From the NCBI RefSeq assembly GCF_035918235.1, contig NZ_CP109485.1, forward strand, positions 248,001-312,000: 64,000 nucleotides of DNA, written 5' to 3'. The DNA comes from Streptomyces sp. NBC_01445. GTDB taxonomy: Bacteria > Actinomycetota > Actinomycetes > Streptomycetales > Streptomycetaceae. This document shows positions 8,722 through 16,192 of this stretch, piece by piece. The position numbers and the translations under genes were made by a program. The notes under the pieces were generated by a model, which saw only the letters and a list, made by a program, of their open reading frames with translations, did no database searches and was not told the origin of the DNA. Position 1 is the stretch's first letter, and each line of letters starts with the position of its first letter.

Positions 8722-10215
8722 ATGACCGAACTGATCCCGTCGGAAATCACGCGGTCGGCGCCCGGGGCGGGCAGACGCACGCTCGGCGTGCTGCCCCTGG
8801 TCGGAATCTTCTTCTTCACTGTGTCCGGAGGCCCCTTCGGGCTCGAAGCCTCACTGTCCAGCGCCGGTCCGGGCATGACCCTGCTGATGATCGTCCTGGT
8901 GCCGGTGGTCTTCGGCGTGCCGAACGCGCTGGTGGCAGCGGAGTTGAGTGCCGCGATACCGGTCAACGGCGGCTACTACTACTGGACGAAGATCGCGCTC
9001 GGCAGAGGTGCGGCCTTCGTGTTCGGTGCCTGGAATTCGATCGGGTCGGTGCTGAACCTCGCCCTCTACCCGATCTTGCTGGTCGACTACCTGGCCACCT
9101 GGGTCCCGGACATCGCCCGCGGGAAGGGGCTGGTGATCGTGGACCTGTTCCACGGCGGCTTCGTCGTCGACCTGCACTGGATCGTCACCGTCGCTCTCAT
9201 CCTTCCGATGGCGTACCTGAACTACCGCGGCTCCAAGGCCGTGAGCGAATACTCGGTCGGGATGATGCTGCTGATCCTCGCACCGTTCGCGGTGCTGACG
9301 GTCCTCGGCATCTGGCATGCAGTCAGCAACGGGATCAACGTGCTCTCGCCCTTCACGGTGCCGGGGCAGAGCGTCCACTCGTCGGTGGCCGGCGCGCTCA
9401 GCGTGATCGTGTGGCTGTACCTCGGCTTCGACGGCCCGAGCACCGTGCTGGGCGAGGTCGCCGACGCGCACCGCACCTACACCCGAGCCCTGGCCATCTC
9501 GGTTCCGCTGATCATCACCGCCTACCTACTGCCCACCATCGCCGCCATCGGCAGCGGGCTGCACCGGGGCTCGCCCGCCGACTGGGCCCAGGGCGACTTC
9601 ATCGTGGTCGGCGACGCCCTGGGCGGAATCTGGCTGAAGGTCCTGATCTCCCTGGGATCGGCGCTCTCCCTGGTGGGACTGTTCATGGCGATCCTGCTGA
9701 CGAGCACCCGGGTCCCGCGGGCGCTCGCCGCGGACGCGTACCTGCCGCGCTGGATGGCCCGGGACAGCAAACGCTTCAACACACCGGTGGGTGCCCTGCT
9801 GGCGAGCACCACCGTCGTCGTCGTACTCGCCGCCGTCGACTTCAGCTCGATCCTGCGGGCCACGGTGCTGCTCACCCTGGCCTCGATCCTGCTGGAATTC
9901 GTGGCCTTCCTGGTCCTCCGCTGGAGATATCCGCAGATGCTCCGGCCGGTTCGGGTCCCCGGCGGCTGGCCCGGCGCGGTACTGGTCGTCGTGCTGCCCA
10001 CAGCAATGATCGTGTACCTGGCGTGGAGTACGGCGGTCGACGAGGCCGCGACGTTCGGCACGAGTCTCGCGGTGGCGCTGCTGGCCGTGCTGCTATACCC
10101 GCTGTGCCGACGGTTCGTCAAAGGCGACCGGCCGGACGCGGAGATCGACTCCTCCCAGGTCGAGCTGGGTCCGGACCGGTTCGCGGGATTCGGTTCGCGG
10201 AAGGCGGGCGTCTGA
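8722..10215 (+). CDS. APC-superfamily amino acid permease
   Basis: A 497-residue membrane protein with about 12 hydrophobic segments. The family signature is near the N-terminus: GIFFFTVSGGPFGLEASLSS, then PNALVAAELSAAIPVNGGYY and WNSIGSVLNLALYP. APC transporters import amino acids or related amines by proton coupling. The ATG at 8722 follows tggagcccagg. The stop overlaps the start of the serine hydrolase by one base (TGATG), so the two are translationally coupled. A PucR-type regulator stump lies just past the pair. Uptake and hydrolysis of an amino-acid derivative is a reasonable inference. Confidence 0.9.
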   Translation: MTELIPSEITRSAPGAGRRTLGVLPLVGIFFFTVSGGPFGLEASLSSAGPGMTLLMIVLVPVVFGVPNALVAAELSAAIPVNGGYYYWTKIALGRGAAFVFGAWNSIGSVLNLALYPILLVDYLATWVPDIARGKGLVIVDLFHGGFVVDLHWIVTVALILPMAYLNYRGSKAVSEYSVGMMLLILAPFAVLTVLGIWHAVSNGINVLSPFTVPGQSVHSSVAGALSVIVWLYLGFDGPSTVLGEVADAHRTYTRALAISVPLIITAYLLPTIAAIGSGLHRGSPADWAQGDFIVVGDALGGIWLKVLISLGSALSLVGLFMAILLTSTRVPRALAADAYLPRWMARDSKRFNTPVGALLASTTVVVVLAAVDFSSILRATVLLTLASILLEFVAFLVLRWRYPQMLRPVRVPGGWPGAVLVVVLPTAMIVYLAWSTAVDEAATFGTSLAVALLAVLLYPLCRRFVKGDRPDAEIDSSQVELGPDRFAGFGSRKAGV

Positions 10216-11831
10216 TGGATGTGCAACGGGTGCTCTCTGGGCTTGCGGAGCGGTTGCGGACCTGGTGGCCGGTGCCGGGAATCGCGATCAGCGTCGTCGA
10301 TGGGACCGGCGAGTCCGCGTTCGTCACCTCAGGATTCGCGAACGCGGAATCCAGGGCGCCGGTCTCACGGCGCACGCGGTTCGAGATCGGTTCCATCAGC
10401 AAGACCTTCACCGCCTTCCTGCTCGGCATACTGGCGGACGAGGGAAAGGTGGACCTCGACGCGGCGGTCGCCGACCACCTGCCCTGGTTCGCCCCGAACG
10501 GCGGCACCCGCGCGATCACCGTCCGGCATCTCCTGCAGCACACCTCCGGCCTGGTGGCCGGGGCCGACGCGCTGCCTGATGCCGCCGCACGCGGCTACGC
10601 GCTGCGCGATGCGAGGACCTGGGCCGAACCAGGTGAGCTGTTCCACTACTCCAACGAGGGCTACAACCTGCTGGGGTTGATCGTCGAGCAGGTGACGGGG
10701 GAATCGCTGGCGGACGCCATGGCCGGACGGCTGCTGCGGCCCCTGGGCATGCGCGACTCGGCGGCACGGATCACTCACGAGGACATCGCCGAACTCGCCA
10801 CCGGGTACCGGTTCCTGCGCGACGACCGCCCGCCGCTGCCCTCGGCCGCGCTCGCGCCGGCCGGCTTCTTCGAGTATGCGGCGGCCGATGGGAACGTGCT
10901 GGCAACCGCTTCCGACCTGGGCTTGTTCGCCCGCATGCTGCTAGGCCGGGGCACCCTGGACGGCACCAGGATCATCGGGCCAGAGCATCTCCGACAGATC
11001 GTCACGGTGCCTGCCGACGCGGTCAGTTCCGGCTACGCGCTCGGCGTGGACGTGGAAGTGATCGACGGCCGCACCTGGCTGACGCACGCCGGCGGGATGG
11101 TCGGATACCGCTCGTACCTCGCCGTCGACACCGACGGCGGGCACGGTGTCGCCGTGCTGACCAACGCACCCGGCGAGTGCCAGATCATCGACCGCTTCGC
11201 CCGCCATGTGCTCGCCGTCGTCCAGGGAGCCCCGGCGGACCCGACGCTGTTCGACCCGGAGCGGATCCCCGACGCCCAGCGCTACGTCGGGATACACGGA
11301 ACGACGCCGCGTCAGATCTGCGTCGAGGCCACGGGGGACGACCGTCTCACGCTCACCTCGGACGAGGTGACCGGCAGGCTGTACGACGCGGGGGACGGGC
11401 GGCTGGTGTGCGATCACCCAGGATGGTCCGCCTACCACCACTCCCTGGACGGACGCTGGCTCTACGGACCCGAGTCACTGGGCCCCAGCCCCTCCGCGCC
11501 GACCACTCCCCCGCATGCACTCGCAGGTCACTACCGGAGCTACACCCCCTGGTATCCCAGCTTCAGCATCGTGCAGCGGGCGGGACGACTGCACATGATC
11601 GCCGCGACCGGCGTGGAAGCACCCTGCGACGAACCGGAACTTGTCCCGCTCGACGACGGGACGTTCCGCATCGGAGCCGACCCCCGGCTGCCGGAGCGCC
11701 TGACGTCCGGCCCCGCCCCGGACGGCGCGGTGCTCTGGGTCGACCTGGACGGGTGCCGCTACACGCGCTCGTTCCGGGGACAGCCGGAGCCTTGGGAAGC
11801 GCCCGTCCGCAGCCCGCGCACCCGGAGCTAG
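10215..11831 (+). CDS. Serine hydrolase, beta-lactamase/class C-like
   Basis: A 538-residue penicillin-binding-protein-fold hydrolase with all three motifs: S60-I-S-K63, Y145-S-N147 in HYSNEGYN, and H291-A-G-G. An extra C-terminal region of about 180 residues follows the catalytic domain, as in D-aminopeptidase/esterase members. No signal peptide is seen, so it is probably cytosolic. The start overlaps the stop of the APC permease by one base, giving one operon. A role cleaving the imported substrate is inferred. The 3' end overlaps the convergent PucR stump by a few bases. Confidence 0.88.
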   Translation: MDVQRVLSGLAERLRTWWPVPGIAISVVDGTGESAFVTSGFANAESRAPVSRRTRFEIGSISKTFTAFLLGILADEGKVDLDAAVADHLPWFAPNGGTRAITVRHLLQHTSGLVAGADALPDAAARGYALRDARTWAEPGELFHYSNEGYNLLGLIVEQVTGESLADAMAGRLLRPLGMRDSAARITHEDIAELATGYRFLRDDRPPLPSAALAPAGFFEYAAADGNVLATASDLGLFARMLLGRGTLDGTRIIGPEHLRQIVTVPADAVSSGYALGVDVEVIDGRTWLTHAGGMVGYRSYLAVDTDGGHGVAVLTNAPGECQIIDRFARHVLAVVQGAPADPTLFDPERIPDAQRYVGIHGTTPRQICVEATGDDRLTLTSDEVTGRLYDAGDGRLVCDHPGWSAYHHSLDGRWLYGPESLGPSPSAPTTPPHALAGHYRSYTPWYPSFSIVQRAGRLHMIAATGVEAPCDEPELVPLDDGTFRIGADPRLPERLTSGPAPDGAVLWVDLDGCRYTRSFRGQPEPWEAPVRSPRTRS

Positions 11832-11992
11832 AGGTGCGCGAGCAGCATGGCGTCGGCATCGGCGAAGTCCAGCCCGGAGACCTCGCGGATACGGCGCAGC
11901 CGGTAGCGCATGGTGTTGGGGTGGATGTGCAGGGCCTCCGCCGCGGGGCGCAGCCAGTCCATGCCAGCCACGGCCAGATCCAGGTCGCGATC
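11828..11992 (-). pseudogene. PucR-type regulator, C-terminal helix-turn-helix only
   Basis: Reads MDWLRPAAEALHIHPNTMRY then RLRRIREVSGLDFADADAML and stop: the C-terminal HTH_30 domain of PucR/CdaR-type regulators (H-x-N-T-(M/V)-R-Y-R-L). The upstream part is gone and is replaced by transposase debris next to the IS5-type element. Its position after the permease-hydrolase pair suggests it once regulated them. Confidence 0.7.
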
Positions 11993-11994
11993 CC

Positions 11995-12050
11995 AATGCC
12001 GAACCCGGCGGCGAGCTGGGCGTAGGTGTCGCCACAGCGCAGGTAAGACC
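11995..12050 (-). pseudogene. IS5-type transposase helix-turn-helix scrap
   Basis: Eighteen codons read SYLRCGDTYAQLAAGFG, the conserved N-terminal HTH (T-Y-x-Q-L-A-A-G-F-G) of a different IS5-family transposase. It is sandwiched between the PucR stump and the left inverted repeat of the next element. Confidence 0.5.
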
Positions 12051-12074
12051 TAGGCCGTCTCTTTCGGATCATGC

Positions 12075-12425
12075 CTAGACAGCGTCGCCGTCCGCCCGCA
12101 CCCAGGCCAGCTGCAGGTCGCTCAGCGGGGGTACGAACCCCTCTGGGAACATCAGCATGAGCGGCTGCGGCCACATGTTCTCCGGCCCGTGCTCTGGGCA
12201 GTGCAGAGCGATGAGATGTGCCCCTTCCCCGCAGGACTCGTGCCAGTAGTGCCGATCATGCTCCTGGCAGAAGTACCCGTAGCTTGAGCAGTCGTCCTCA
12301 TCTCTCGGCTCATAGAACCTGGGATCACGGACGATCTGGGTCACCGGCTCCTGCCGATTGAACCTCGGGATGGGCCGGGGATCACGCCACAGCAATCGGG
12401 GAGGAAGCACGCGCCCATGCTGCAC
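12075..12425 (-). CDS. Passenger gene: small Cys/His-rich protein
   Basis: A 116-residue protein with Cys and His clustered in the middle: CSSYGYFCQEHDRHYWHESC, then H-L-I-A-L-H-C-P-E-H-G. That spacing could bind zinc. The acidic C-terminus ends WVRADGDAV. It lies wholly inside the IS inverted repeats, divergent from the transposase, and its stop is only 4 bp from the left repeat. No family was recognised. It could be an accessory transposition factor, a host-interaction protein or a captured gene. Confidence 0.6.
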   Translation of the reverse strand: MQHGRVLPPRLLWRDPRPIPRFNRQEPVTQIVRDPRFYEPRDEDDCSSYGYFCQEHDRHYWHESCGEGAHLIALHCPEHGPENMWPQPLMLMFPEGFVPPLSDLQLAWVRADGDAV

Positions 12426-12466
12426 CGAGGCCCACTCCTGCGGATCACTGGGTCGTTGGTCCGGTC

Positions 12467-13311
12467 ATGTCGTTGACTGATGTGCAGTGGTCGCGGATTG
12501 AGCCGCTGCTTCCGGACCGGACTCCGCGACGCGGCGGGCGGTGGCGTGATCACCGGCAGATGATCGAGGCGATCGAGTGGAAGTACCGCACGGGCTCACC
12601 CTGGAAGGGCATGCCCTCCGAGTTCGGTTCGTGGAAGGGCGTCTATAACCGCTTGCGGAAATGGGCGCTCGATGGCACGTGGAAGCGGGTGTTCACCGTT
12701 CTGCTCGCCCAAGCGGACGCCGAGAGGGATCTCGGCTGGGTCGTCGCGGTCGACTCAACTATCGTCCGTGCCCACCAGCACGCCGCCGGGGCCCGCAAAA
12801 GGGGGCGCTGGCTGGCGAGCCAGAGGACCATGCCCTCGGCCGGTCCCGTGGCGGGCTAACCACCAAGGTCCACTTGGCGGCGGACGACCACTGCCGGTCT
12901 CTCGCTTTCGTTTTGACCCCGGGACAGGCCGGTGACGCGCCCGCATTTGAGCAGGTCATGGCCACAATCCGGGTGCCTCGCCCACTCGGGCGGCCTCGAG
13001 TGAGACCGGCCATGGTCCTGGCGGACAAGGCCTATTCCTCGCGCGCGATCCGTGACCACCTCCGCAGACGTGGCATCCGGGCGGTCATTCCCCAGCCCTC
13101 CGACCAGATCGCCAACCGAAAGCGCCGCGGCCGCCACGGCGGAAGGCCACCCGGATTCGACAAGGCTGCCTACAGACAGCGGAACACCGTGGAACGGTGT
13201 TTCAACAAGCTCAAGCAGTGGCGCGGCCTTGCGACCCGGTATGACAAGACCGCGACCATGTACCAGGCCGGACTCCACCTCGCGGGCATCCTCATCTGGG
13301 CCGCTCGGTGA
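12467..13311 (+). CDS. IS5-family transposase made by -1 frameshift
   Basis: The first frame (12467-12859) starts MSLTDVQWSRIEPLLPDR and contains the first catalytic Asp in VVAVDSTIVRAHQH. The second frame (ending 13311) has the second Asp in LADKAYSS and the Glu in NTVERCFNKLKQW. The frames join by a -1 shift at the run caaaaggggg near 12795-12806, a plausible slippery site and the arrangement expected for the IS427 group. With the shift the product is about 280 residues and looks catalytically intact. Confidence 0.8.
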
Positions 13312-13345
13312 TCCGAAAGAGACGGCCTAGCGCTGGGTGGCTCAA

Positions 13346-13465
13346 GTGCCCGTTTCGAAGGTCGAGTTGTACGCGGCGATACGCCATGACGCTCGGGTCG
13401 AAGGGATGTCCTGCAGGGCTTTGTCGGCCAAGTATGGGGTGGGCCGCTTGTGGCTCTGCCCGTGA
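13346..13465 (+). pseudogene. IS21-family IstA N-terminal fragment
   Basis: Thirty-nine codons read KVELYAAIRHDARVEGMSCR then ALSAKYGVG and stop. This is the N-terminal helix-turn-helix of an IS21-type IstA transposase. It lies immediately right of the IS5-type element and probably marks an older insertion. Confidence 0.6.
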
Positions 13466-13480
13466 TCCGTCGGATGGAAC

Positions 13481-14530
13481 TCAGGGGTGCATGACGATCT
13501 TTCCCACGTGCTCCCTGCGGGAGAGCTCTTCCTGCGCCTGAGCGGCCTGGTCCAGTGGGAAGGTCGCTGCGATGACGGGCTGGACCTCTGCCCGACGAGC
13601 CAGGTCCATGAGGAGGCCGAAGTGTGCGGGCGTGTGCATGGAGGACCCGACGACCTGGGCGTTGTGCAGGTAGAGGCGGCGCACGTCGAAGGTCACGTCG
13701 TAGCCGCCGAGTGCGCCGGCGATGACCCACCGGCCCCCTTCGCGCAGCAGCGGCAGCCCTTCACTCACCAGCTCGCCGGCCACGACGTCGAGTGCGACGT
13801 CGATGCCCTCCGGGGCGGCAGTGCGGATCTGCTCGGCGACATCTCCTGCGCGGTCGATGACTTCGTGCGCGCCTGCTTCGCGCACGGCGTCGATCTTGGG
13901 TCCGCTACTGATGGCGAGCACCCTTGCGCCGCGCGCACGGGCGATCTGCACCAGCGCGAGGCCGACGCCGCCGGACGCTCCCGAGACCAGGGCGGTTTCT
14001 CCCTTCTGCAGCCGGCCTCGCTCGATCATGCCCAGCGCCGTGCCGTAGGCGGTCGGCAACGTCGCGAGCTGGTCGTCCGTGAGCGGGGATTCCGTCACGT
14101 CATGTACACGCTCCACCGGTGCCGTCACGTACTCGGCGTATCCGCCGTCGCGTTCGCTCCCCATCAGGCCCACCGGGTGGGCGTCCGGCCCTTCGGTGTC
14201 GTAGATCGCGGGGTCGACAACCACTCGGCGTCCGACAAGGCTCCCCTCCCCTCCGGTCCCGACGGCCACGACACGGCCAGCCACGTCGGCGCCCTGGATG
14301 CGCGGGAAGTCGATCGGGCCGCGCCAGCCCGACAGCGCCTTCGGGTCTCCCGGACGGCCGTAGGCGCCCTCCCGAGTCCACAGGTCGGTGTTGTTCAGGG
14401 CTACCGCGCCGACCTGGACCAGTACCTCTCCCGCCCGCGGGGCAGGGACGGCGACCTCTGTCAGCTCAAGAACCTCCGGCCCTCCGTGCCCTGTGATTCG
14501 CACCGCTCGCATGAACTGGGACGCACTCAT
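13481..14530 (-). CDS. Zinc-type alcohol dehydrogenase-like / quinone oxidoreductase
   Basis: A 349-residue medium-chain dehydrogenase/reductase. The N-terminal GroES-like domain has GEVLVQVGAVALNNTDLWTR and FPRIQGADVAGRVVAVG. The Rossmann motif GASGGVGLALVQIARARGA is mid-protein. The structural-zinc cysteines are absent, which fits NADPH-dependent quinone reductases. The ATG at 14530 has GAGGAGG 7-8 bp upstream, so longer versions are unlikely. It is transcribed divergently from a TetR gene with a shared operator between them, so it is probably the repressor's target. Confidence 0.88.
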   Translation of the reverse strand: MSASQFMRAVRITGHGGPEVLELTEVAVPAPRAGEVLVQVGAVALNNTDLWTREGAYGRPGDPKALSGWRGPIDFPRIQGADVAGRVVAVGTGGEGSLVGRRVVVDPAIYDTEGPDAHPVGLMGSERDGGYAEYVTAPVERVHDVTESPLTDDQLATLPTAYGTALGMIERGRLQKGETALVSGASGGVGLALVQIARARGARVLAISSGPKIDAVREAGAHEVIDRAGDVAEQIRTAAPEGIDVALDVVAGELVSEGLPLLREGGRWVIAGALGGYDVTFDVRRLYLHNAQVVGSSMHTPAHFGLLMDLARRAEVQPVIAATFPLDQAAQAQEELSRREHVGKIVMHP

Positions 14531-14553
14531 CGCTTGAACCTCCTCGCAGGTAT

Positions 14554-14591
14554 ACTGATCTGTGAACATCTCACACCGTACACCGATCAGT
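14554..14591. promoter_or_regulatory. Inverted-repeat operator between oxidoreductase and tetR
   Basis: Half-sites ACTGATCTGTG (14554-14564) and CACCGATCAGT (14581-14591) are inverted copies with one mismatch, spaced so both divergent promoters lie within reach. The position and symmetry suit binding by the adjacent TetR-family repressor. The right half-site overlaps the Shine-Dalgarno side of tetR, suggesting autorepression. Confidence 0.6.
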
Positions 14592-14604
14592 GAAGGGGCC
14601 CGCA

Positions 14605-15180
14605 GTGCAGGAAGCTCGGCCATTGACGCCGGCCGGCCGCCGCATCGTGGCGGCCGCAGAGGAGCTGTTCTACAACCGCGGAATCACAGCGGTCGGCGTG
14701 GATCTGATCGCTGAGCACTCAGGGGTGACCAAGCGGACCCTGTACAACCAGTTCGGTTCGAAAGACCACCTCGTGGCGGCTTACCTCACGGAACGCGACC
14801 AGCGCTGGCGGTCACTCGTCCGTGCCGCCGTCGACGTCGGCGACACTCCCGCGGAGGCCGTCACCGCACCATTCGAAGCACTGCGGACCTGGAGCGAAAC
14901 CAACACCCGCGGATGCGCCTTCATCAACGCGCTCGCCGAACTCCCGGACCCCTCGCATCCCGCACACCGCATCGCCGCGAACCAGAAGCTCTGGCTGCTG
15001 AACCTGTTCAAGGAACTCGCCGTCACAGCGGGCTGCTCGCACCCGGCCACCCTCGCCACCCAACTCCTCGTGCTGCACGAGGGCGCTGTCGCCACGCAGC
15101 CCCTCTCGCTCGACACCCTTCCGGAGAGCACTGACCTGGCACGAGCCCTGGTTCAAGCCGGCACATCGCCCCGCCACTAG
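14605..15180 (+). CDS. TetR/AcrR-family transcriptional repressor
   Basis: A 191-residue regulator. The N-terminal helix-turn-helix reads RRIVAAAEELFYNRGITAVG then DLIAEHSGVTKRTLYNQFGS, followed by the usual variable helical ligand domain. The GTG at 14605 is preferred over the GTG at 14590 because AAGGGG lies 6 bp upstream. Divergent from the quinone-oxidoreductase-like gene, so it probably senses that enzyme's substrate or an electrophile. Confidence 0.85.
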   Translation: MQEARPLTPAGRRIVAAAEELFYNRGITAVGVDLIAEHSGVTKRTLYNQFGSKDHLVAAYLTERDQRWRSLVRAAVDVGDTPAEAVTAPFEALRTWSETNTRGCAFINALAELPDPSHPAHRIAANQKLWLLNLFKELAVTAGCSHPATLATQLLVLHEGAVATQPLSLDTLPESTDLARALVQAGTSPRH

Positions 15181-15282
15181 AGGGGTTTCGACAAGGTGCT
15201 GCCGTTCGGCCAGGCTGGGCGGCACCCGGTGCCTGCGATCGCAAGACGGAGGATCGCAACGTCTGCGGAGCAGGCGGTGGGT

Positions 15283-15555
15283 TCAGCCTGCCAGCTGCTG
15301 CAGCCATTCGCGCAGCAGCGCCGTCTCCGTGTCTCGCAGAGGTACCCCGGCGCCCGCAGCCGGGGGCTCGGTGGTGAGCGCGGTTTCCAGTGCGGCATCG
15401 AGGGGCCCGCTACACCAAGGGGCACGTGCCCACATGGATCTGAGATCCACCCCGGGACAGGTGCCGCTCAGGTCGGCTCCGGTGAGGGTGTGACCGAGAT
15501 ACGCGCCAAAGGGGCCAACGAGATGATCTTGAATCCTGGATGCGCTCGGACTCAC
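15283..15555 (-). pseudogene. C-terminal fragment of an unidentified protein
   Basis: The reading FGAYLGHTLTGADLSGTCPG onward to LLREWLQQLAG has natural composition but lacks a credible start and runs into the integrase remnant upstream. No family recognised. The 15181-15282 stretch holds nothing supported. Confidence 0.35.
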
Positions 15556-15950
15556 CTGCGACGGCGGGCGGCGGGGTCGCGTTCGGTGACGTGCCGGGCG
15601 ACCGCGTCGACGCCGGCGCGGGCGTTCCGCTCCAGGGAGCGGACGGAGGCGTGGCGGGAGCGGGCCATCAGCATCGGGGTGGATGTGCCGCCTTCGGCGT
15701 CATGTGTCAGAGCACTGTGGCGGAGCCTGTGCAGTGTCCAGCCGTCCAGGTCCTCGATGTCCTCGGGTGAGGCGAGCGGATTGGCCAGCGGCCGGGTGTT
15801 CGCTTCGAAGATCTCCTCGGCCCGGCGGTAGGAGAGCCGGGCCCGGCCGGTCTCCGGGCACACGTCGAGCGTCGGCGTTCCGGCCGGCGCCTTGCGGTCG
15901 GTGCCCGTTGGCCGCTCGGGGGCGATGAGCGAGGAGGCTACCGGCGGGGA
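15552..15950 (-). pseudogene. Tyrosine recombinase (integrase) C-terminal remnant
   Basis: About 130 codons read as the C-terminal catalytic part of a phage/plasmid integrase: WTLHRLRHSALTHDAEGGTS with the H-x-L-R-H box, then LMARSRHASVRSLERNARAG. The position that holds the nucleophilic Tyr (LERYARPG in relatives as I recall them) is Asn here. The N-terminal half is missing, so the copy is dead on two counts. It hints at a past integrative element. The stretch to 16192 has only scraps, such as PERDGTYDDLVAQRSQALAM. Confidence 0.6.
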
Positions 15951-16192
15951 AGGGCGTCAGCCTTCGCGGATGGGGAGCATGGCCAGGGCCTGGGAGCGCT
16001 GTGCGACGAGGTCGTCATAGGTGCCGTCGCGCTCGGGGTCGATTCGGGGCAGTCAGAGCAGTCGGGCTCGGCGGAGCCCCCTTCTGTCTCGCGTAGTGGG
16101 CCAGGGCCAGGGATTCCACCCACCCGGCCGTGCCGGCGTGCAGCGGTGTCATGTCTGCTGGTAGGCGTGGATCCCGAACTCGTCGGGGCGCG

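Larger units (their letters stand above)
12051..13329. mobile_element. IS5-family (IS427-type) element with passenger gene
   Basis: The ends are perfect 21-bp inverted repeats (12051-12071 and 13309-13329), containing gccgtctctttcggatc on the left and its complement on the right. CTAG occurs at both outer edges (12050-12053 and 13327-13330), so a TA or CTAG target duplication is possible. The transposase lies on the right. Instead of the usual short left end there is about 400 bp holding a divergent 116-codon gene. The total of about 1.28 kb is long for this group. Confidence 0.8.

Noticed and set aside
9411..10214. Forward open frame extending the serine hydrolase upstream inside the permease gene
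   Set aside because: It is the shifted frame of the permease; the hydrolase domain begins at the ATG at 10215.
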